Source: Jaenimonas drosophilae
Taxonomy: Eukaryota > Euglenozoa > Kinetoplastea > Trypanosomatida > Trypanosomatidae
Direction: 5' to 3'
Length of the DNA stretch: 11,774 nt
Assembly: GCA_030849065.1 (NCBI GenBank)
Contig: JASAON010001315.1
Coordinates: 1-11,774, forward strand
A program made the translations under genes and the position numbers. The notes under the pieces are model-generated. The model ran no database searches, was not told the DNA's origin, and saw nothing but the letters and a program-made list of their open reading frames with translations. The first letter of the stretch is position 1, and each line of letters opens with the position of its first letter. Positions 9,173-11,774 of this stretch are shown piece by piece.

Positions 9173-9804
9173 ATTCCATTCATAACCTCACAGACATATC
9201 TCCTGTCACAGAACAACGAGACACAGTCGAGAGGAGACTAATTCTTGGTTAGGGCAAAACACAAATAGACGTGCACATGAAACACCACTTCTCAACTCTC
9301 TACATCGCTTGACAAGGGTTCACATACTCCAAACGGAGCAGTGCTCACCCCTCCATGTGTGACGATGGTGAAGGAACATAAGCCAGAAGCAAAATGTTGT
9401 CAAAATAAAAAGATTTGTAACAGACTTGTGCGTTATATCACCCATGTGCAGCTTCCTTAATTGCTACACGCAACCGCGCCATCTCGCAAACCGGCCGATA
9501 TGTATGACATCGACCAACGGCGCATCCTGTAAAACGCATCTGGGCTGAGTTGCAATATGAAGACCGCAAACGTGAATTGTTTTGGCGTGGTCCAAAGACT
9601 CAGCATATTACTGCACACTAGTGGGAGGGGGGGGGAAGACGTAAATTATGGGCAACTTTGACAGAACGAAAGCAAAACCATGCATGAGCACCAATCAACA
9701 AAAGCACTCTATTAAATTCAAGCAAACCCGTACACAAATGCGCTGGACAGTATGATTCATCCAGTCGAAAAAAAAAAGAAGTAGACTCAAAACCATCACA
9801 AGCA
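9173..9804. other. Non-coding region between the two surface protein genes
   Basis: No gene is supported. The region should hold the 3' UTR of the upstream paralogue (stop at 9805) and sequence before the acceptor of the next gene. It contains an A/G-rich run at 9768-9780 (a T-rich tract on the sense strand shortly after the stop) and a G9 run at 9627-9635 (C9 in the transcript). By eye it shares no obvious similarity with the 3' flank of the other paralogue. Confidence 0.55.
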
Positions 9805-11745
9805 TCAGACGTTGGCACTGCTCTGATCCACCTGAGGGGTTAACGCGTTACGCTCGTTCCCCTTGCCAGTCTCCTCCCAGTCAAAATCATCCACATTCCG
9901 CGGAACAAGGCGGCAGCGGCACAGGACAACCACGAGCGCGGCAAGTCCAATTGCAACAACAATACCAAGCGCAATGGCAACGCCAACCGCAACGGGGTTC
10001 CCCTTGGAGCTACCCTCAGGTGCCACGGGAGCTTCAGCATCAGCAAGGATCACATGGGTTGACGCAACAACCTCCTCAAAAACGTTCTCCTTCACATACA
10101 CGTACCCTGCAGTCACCGCAGGTTCATACCAAGTGCTCAGACCAAACAGAGTCTGCACTCCAAGGATGTACGCACCATCTGCCGCATCATGGGTCGTGCA
10201 CTCGGCAAACAGAGTATCCTTCAAAGACCTCTTCACAACGCACGACACTGCAGCAACATCACAACCTGTGCCACTGCAGGTCATAGTCACAATACGGTTG
10301 TGGCTCACATCCGGGTGGAAACTTGGCCCTGTCAATTTCACCTCCATCGTCCCAGCACCCGTGTCACCGTCAAGCGTCAACGCCGTTGGAGGAAGGGGGT
10401 AGAGGGCCATCCCCACATAGGGAATCGCCGTATACCGCTCCATGTGCGTGTTGTACAGTCGAGGTGCCCACAGTCCACTGATGGTCTTGGGGGCATGGTA
10501 CACACAAGTTAGAAAATTTATGGAGCCCACAACATCTGTGCACGTAGGGGTCCCGTCACTCGTCGCAACTCCGATTGGGGCAAATTCCACAGTGTGAGGG
10601 CAGCCCGTAAAGCTTCCAAGAAACAACAATGCCGCACCATCCTTCATCGGAGTCGGCGGTACCGTCGTCACCTGCTCCACCATCCCACCGTGCACAGTTG
10701 CACGGGGGCTCCACCCAGCCACCTCGCTCGAGTACTGAATAGCCAGCGTACCAGCCATCTGCGGAGGACTCAAATCCCGTGAGGAAGCGGTCAACTGCAC
10801 GAACACCTCCACAGGCCAAGTCGCGGGTACTTTCACACCTTCCGGTATTGAAAGTTTGCATTGAAGAGTAATAAAAACTTGAGTTGGAACACAGGTAATG
10901 TGGGGTCCAATCCGTACGACATTGTACTCAGGTACGCGTTTATTGAAGTTTCGACCGAAGAACGTGAGTATAGCACCATCCACGCACATGGTGCTCTCCA
11001 TCGCACAATCTCCGACAACACCCGTTACAGCTGGCAACTCAGGAGTCACTACAATGGCTTCGTACACAGTCGATCGAGGAACAAAAGCACCCGACGCCGA
11101 ATCCTTCACAAGAAATCGGAATTTGCCCATTACACCCGCAAAAGCTCTCACAGTGCAGCACACGGAGTTACCAAATGCAGATACCTTCGTTGCAGTACAC
11201 ACAGGCACTTGCGGCGAATCAGCCAGTCCAGATTCGGTGTTGTAGAAAAATACACTGTACGCTTTCGTGGTATCATAATTCCCCAGTGCACACCACTCGT
11301 CTCCATTCGCCACAGCGGCAGAAGACTGGCCCGCAACTTTGATCTCAGGCGGGAGTGGATCATGCACTCCCCACACAGTGAGATACAATCCGTCAAAGTT
11401 GCCGACAAGAAGGTAAAACAAAGCTTCAACGGTACCTCCGTTATAGAGTGACAACGCATAGGACCCATCGGCAACGTTGCTTCGAACTTCCAGGGTGCAG
11501 CGCAGCTTAGCCTCGGTTGCAGTGAGGTTGTTGCACGTCAACCCCGGAACATCCTCAAATTTGGCCTCCGTCACATCCTTGAGTCCGCGTCCCTTTACTT
11601 GAAGTTCGGTACCATCGACGCAGGCACTTGTTGCGCCATCCGTCACGCACCAGGCACTGAAGATTTCAGCAGCGGCATCCGCAGCTCCAAGGAAACAAAG
11701 AAGCAACACCGCCGTTGCCAGCACCTTCGTCAACGGTGCAGTCAT
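9805..11745 (-). CDS. IPT/TIG-like type I surface membrane protein (paralogue 2)
   Basis: A 646-residue paralogue of the neighbouring 642-residue protein, in tandem and on the same strand. The signal peptide (1-26) is identical in amino acids. Over residues 27-285 the two align without gaps and agree at 144 of 259 positions by hand count (about 56%), and nearly all cysteines are kept. Modules lie in the same order, the clearest at ~234-320 (G-A-I-L-T-F-F-G-R-N-F, C285/C296). One possible N-glycosylation site is N73. A short Pro/Ala/Glu linker (570-580) precedes a transmembrane helix (~583-608) with C609 and C611 at the inner face, then a ~35-residue acidic tail. The start at 11743-11745 is the ATG. 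An in-frame GTG nine bases upstream is not a plausible eukaryotic start. Its leader continues past the window, so its acceptor cannot be seen. Function is unknown; a surface receptor, adhesin or antigen is a guess from architecture. Confidence 0.88.
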   Translation of the reverse strand: MTAPLTKVLATAVLLLCFLGAADAAAEIFSAWCVTDGATSACVDGTELQVKGRGLKDVTEAKFEDVPGLTCNNLTATEAKLRCTLEVRSNVADGSYALSLYNGGTVEALFYLLVGNFDGLYLTVWGVHDPLPPEIKVAGQSSAAVANGDEWCALGNYDTTKAYSVFFYNTESGLADSPQVPVCTATKVSAFGNSVCCTVRAFAGVMGKFRFLVKDSASGAFVPRSTVYEAIVVTPELPAVTGVVGDCAMESTMCVDGAILTFFGRNFNKRVPEYNVVRIGPHITCVPTQVFITLQCKLSIPEGVKVPATWPVEVFVQLTASSRDLSPPQMAGTLAIQYSSEVAGWSPRATVHGGMVEQVTTVPPTPMKDGAALLFLGSFTGCPHTVEFAPIGVATSDGTPTCTDVVGSINFLTCVYHAPKTISGLWAPRLYNTHMERYTAIPYVGMALYPLPPTALTLDGDTGAGTMEVKLTGPSFHPDVSHNRIVTMTCSGTGCDVAAVSCVVKRSLKDTLFAECTTHDAADGAYILGVQTLFGLSTWYEPAVTAGYVYVKENVFEEVVASTHVILADAEAPVAPEGSSKGNPVAVGVAIALGIVVAIGLAALVVVLCRCRLVPRNVDDFDWEETGKGNERNALTPQVDQSSANV

Positions 11746-11774
11746 GGTGAACACGTGACTGGGTGTGGGTGTCT
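11681..11774. repeat. 94-bp exact direct repeat, copy 2 (leader plus signal-peptide DNA)
   Basis: Identical to 8936-9029. It covers the start-proximal leader and most of the signal-peptide codons of the second surface gene, and it reaches the window edge while still matching, so the identical block is longer than can be measured here. Confidence 0.97.

Noticed and set aside
9001..9216. In-frame N-terminal extension of 72 residues on surface protein 1
   Set aside because: It would place an ordinary signal peptide 73 residues inside the protein, it lies across the strong pyrimidine tract and CAG at 9126, and the paralogue shares the start at the internal ATG.
541..9804. Pumilio-type sites (UGUANAUA) in sense-strand non-coding regions, as evidence of autoregulation
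   Set aside because: Reading the non-coding stretches by eye for the complement TATNTACA, I found no perfect match, so no claim of self-targeting or of targeting the neighbours is made.
1..11774. tRNA, SL RNA, rRNA, CRISPR array or transposon
   Set aside because: No tRNA B-box in a cloverleaf context, no spliced-leader exon, no regularly spaced repeats, and no transposase or reverse-transcriptase motifs were seen.

Overview
The window reads as a piece of a kinetoplastid, trypanosomatid-like nuclear genome. Four intron-less genes all lie on the minus strand, as in a polycistronic array. Long non-coding gaps separate them, and pyrimidine-rich tracts followed by AG (on the minus strand) precede three of the genes, as expected for spliced-leader trans-splicing. 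Base composition looks roughly balanced rather than strongly GC-rich. The species cannot be fixed from the sequence alone, and the kinetoplastid assignment is an inference from gene style and layout.

Layout in transcription order (right to left). (1) 11745-9805: a 646-residue type I membrane protein with a signal peptide, an ectodomain of tandem IPT/TIG-like modules, one transmembrane helix and a short tail. (2) 9000-7072: a 642-residue paralogue with the same architecture. The two share about 56% of residues over the first part of the ectodomain, but their signal-peptide and start-proximal leader DNA is identical for 94 bp up to the window edge. (3) 5905-3719: a 728-residue Pumilio/PUF RNA-binding protein with an RGG box and eight Puf repeats. 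Their base-contacting residues match those of human Pumilio exactly, predicting 5'-UGUAUAUA-3'. About 60 extra residues sit between repeats 7 and 8. (4) 471-43: a small protein with a mitochondrial-type N-terminus and two hydrophobic segments, which I do not recognise.

The non-coding stretches are 541-3718 (about 3.2 kb), 6267-7071 and 9171-9804. The first is unusually long and full of pyrimidine tracts (minus strand), CAA/GTT repeats and homopolymers. I found no convincing gene in it. No tRNA, rRNA, SL RNA, CRISPR array, transposon or origin was recognised.

The genes do not form an obvious pathway. The membrane-protein pair is a tandem surface family that probably extends beyond the right edge. 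The PUF protein would act post-transcriptionally on mRNA 3' UTRs. The small gene is probably organellar. The most notable points are the surface-protein pair with its frozen 5' cassette and the PUF protein's interrupted repeat array.
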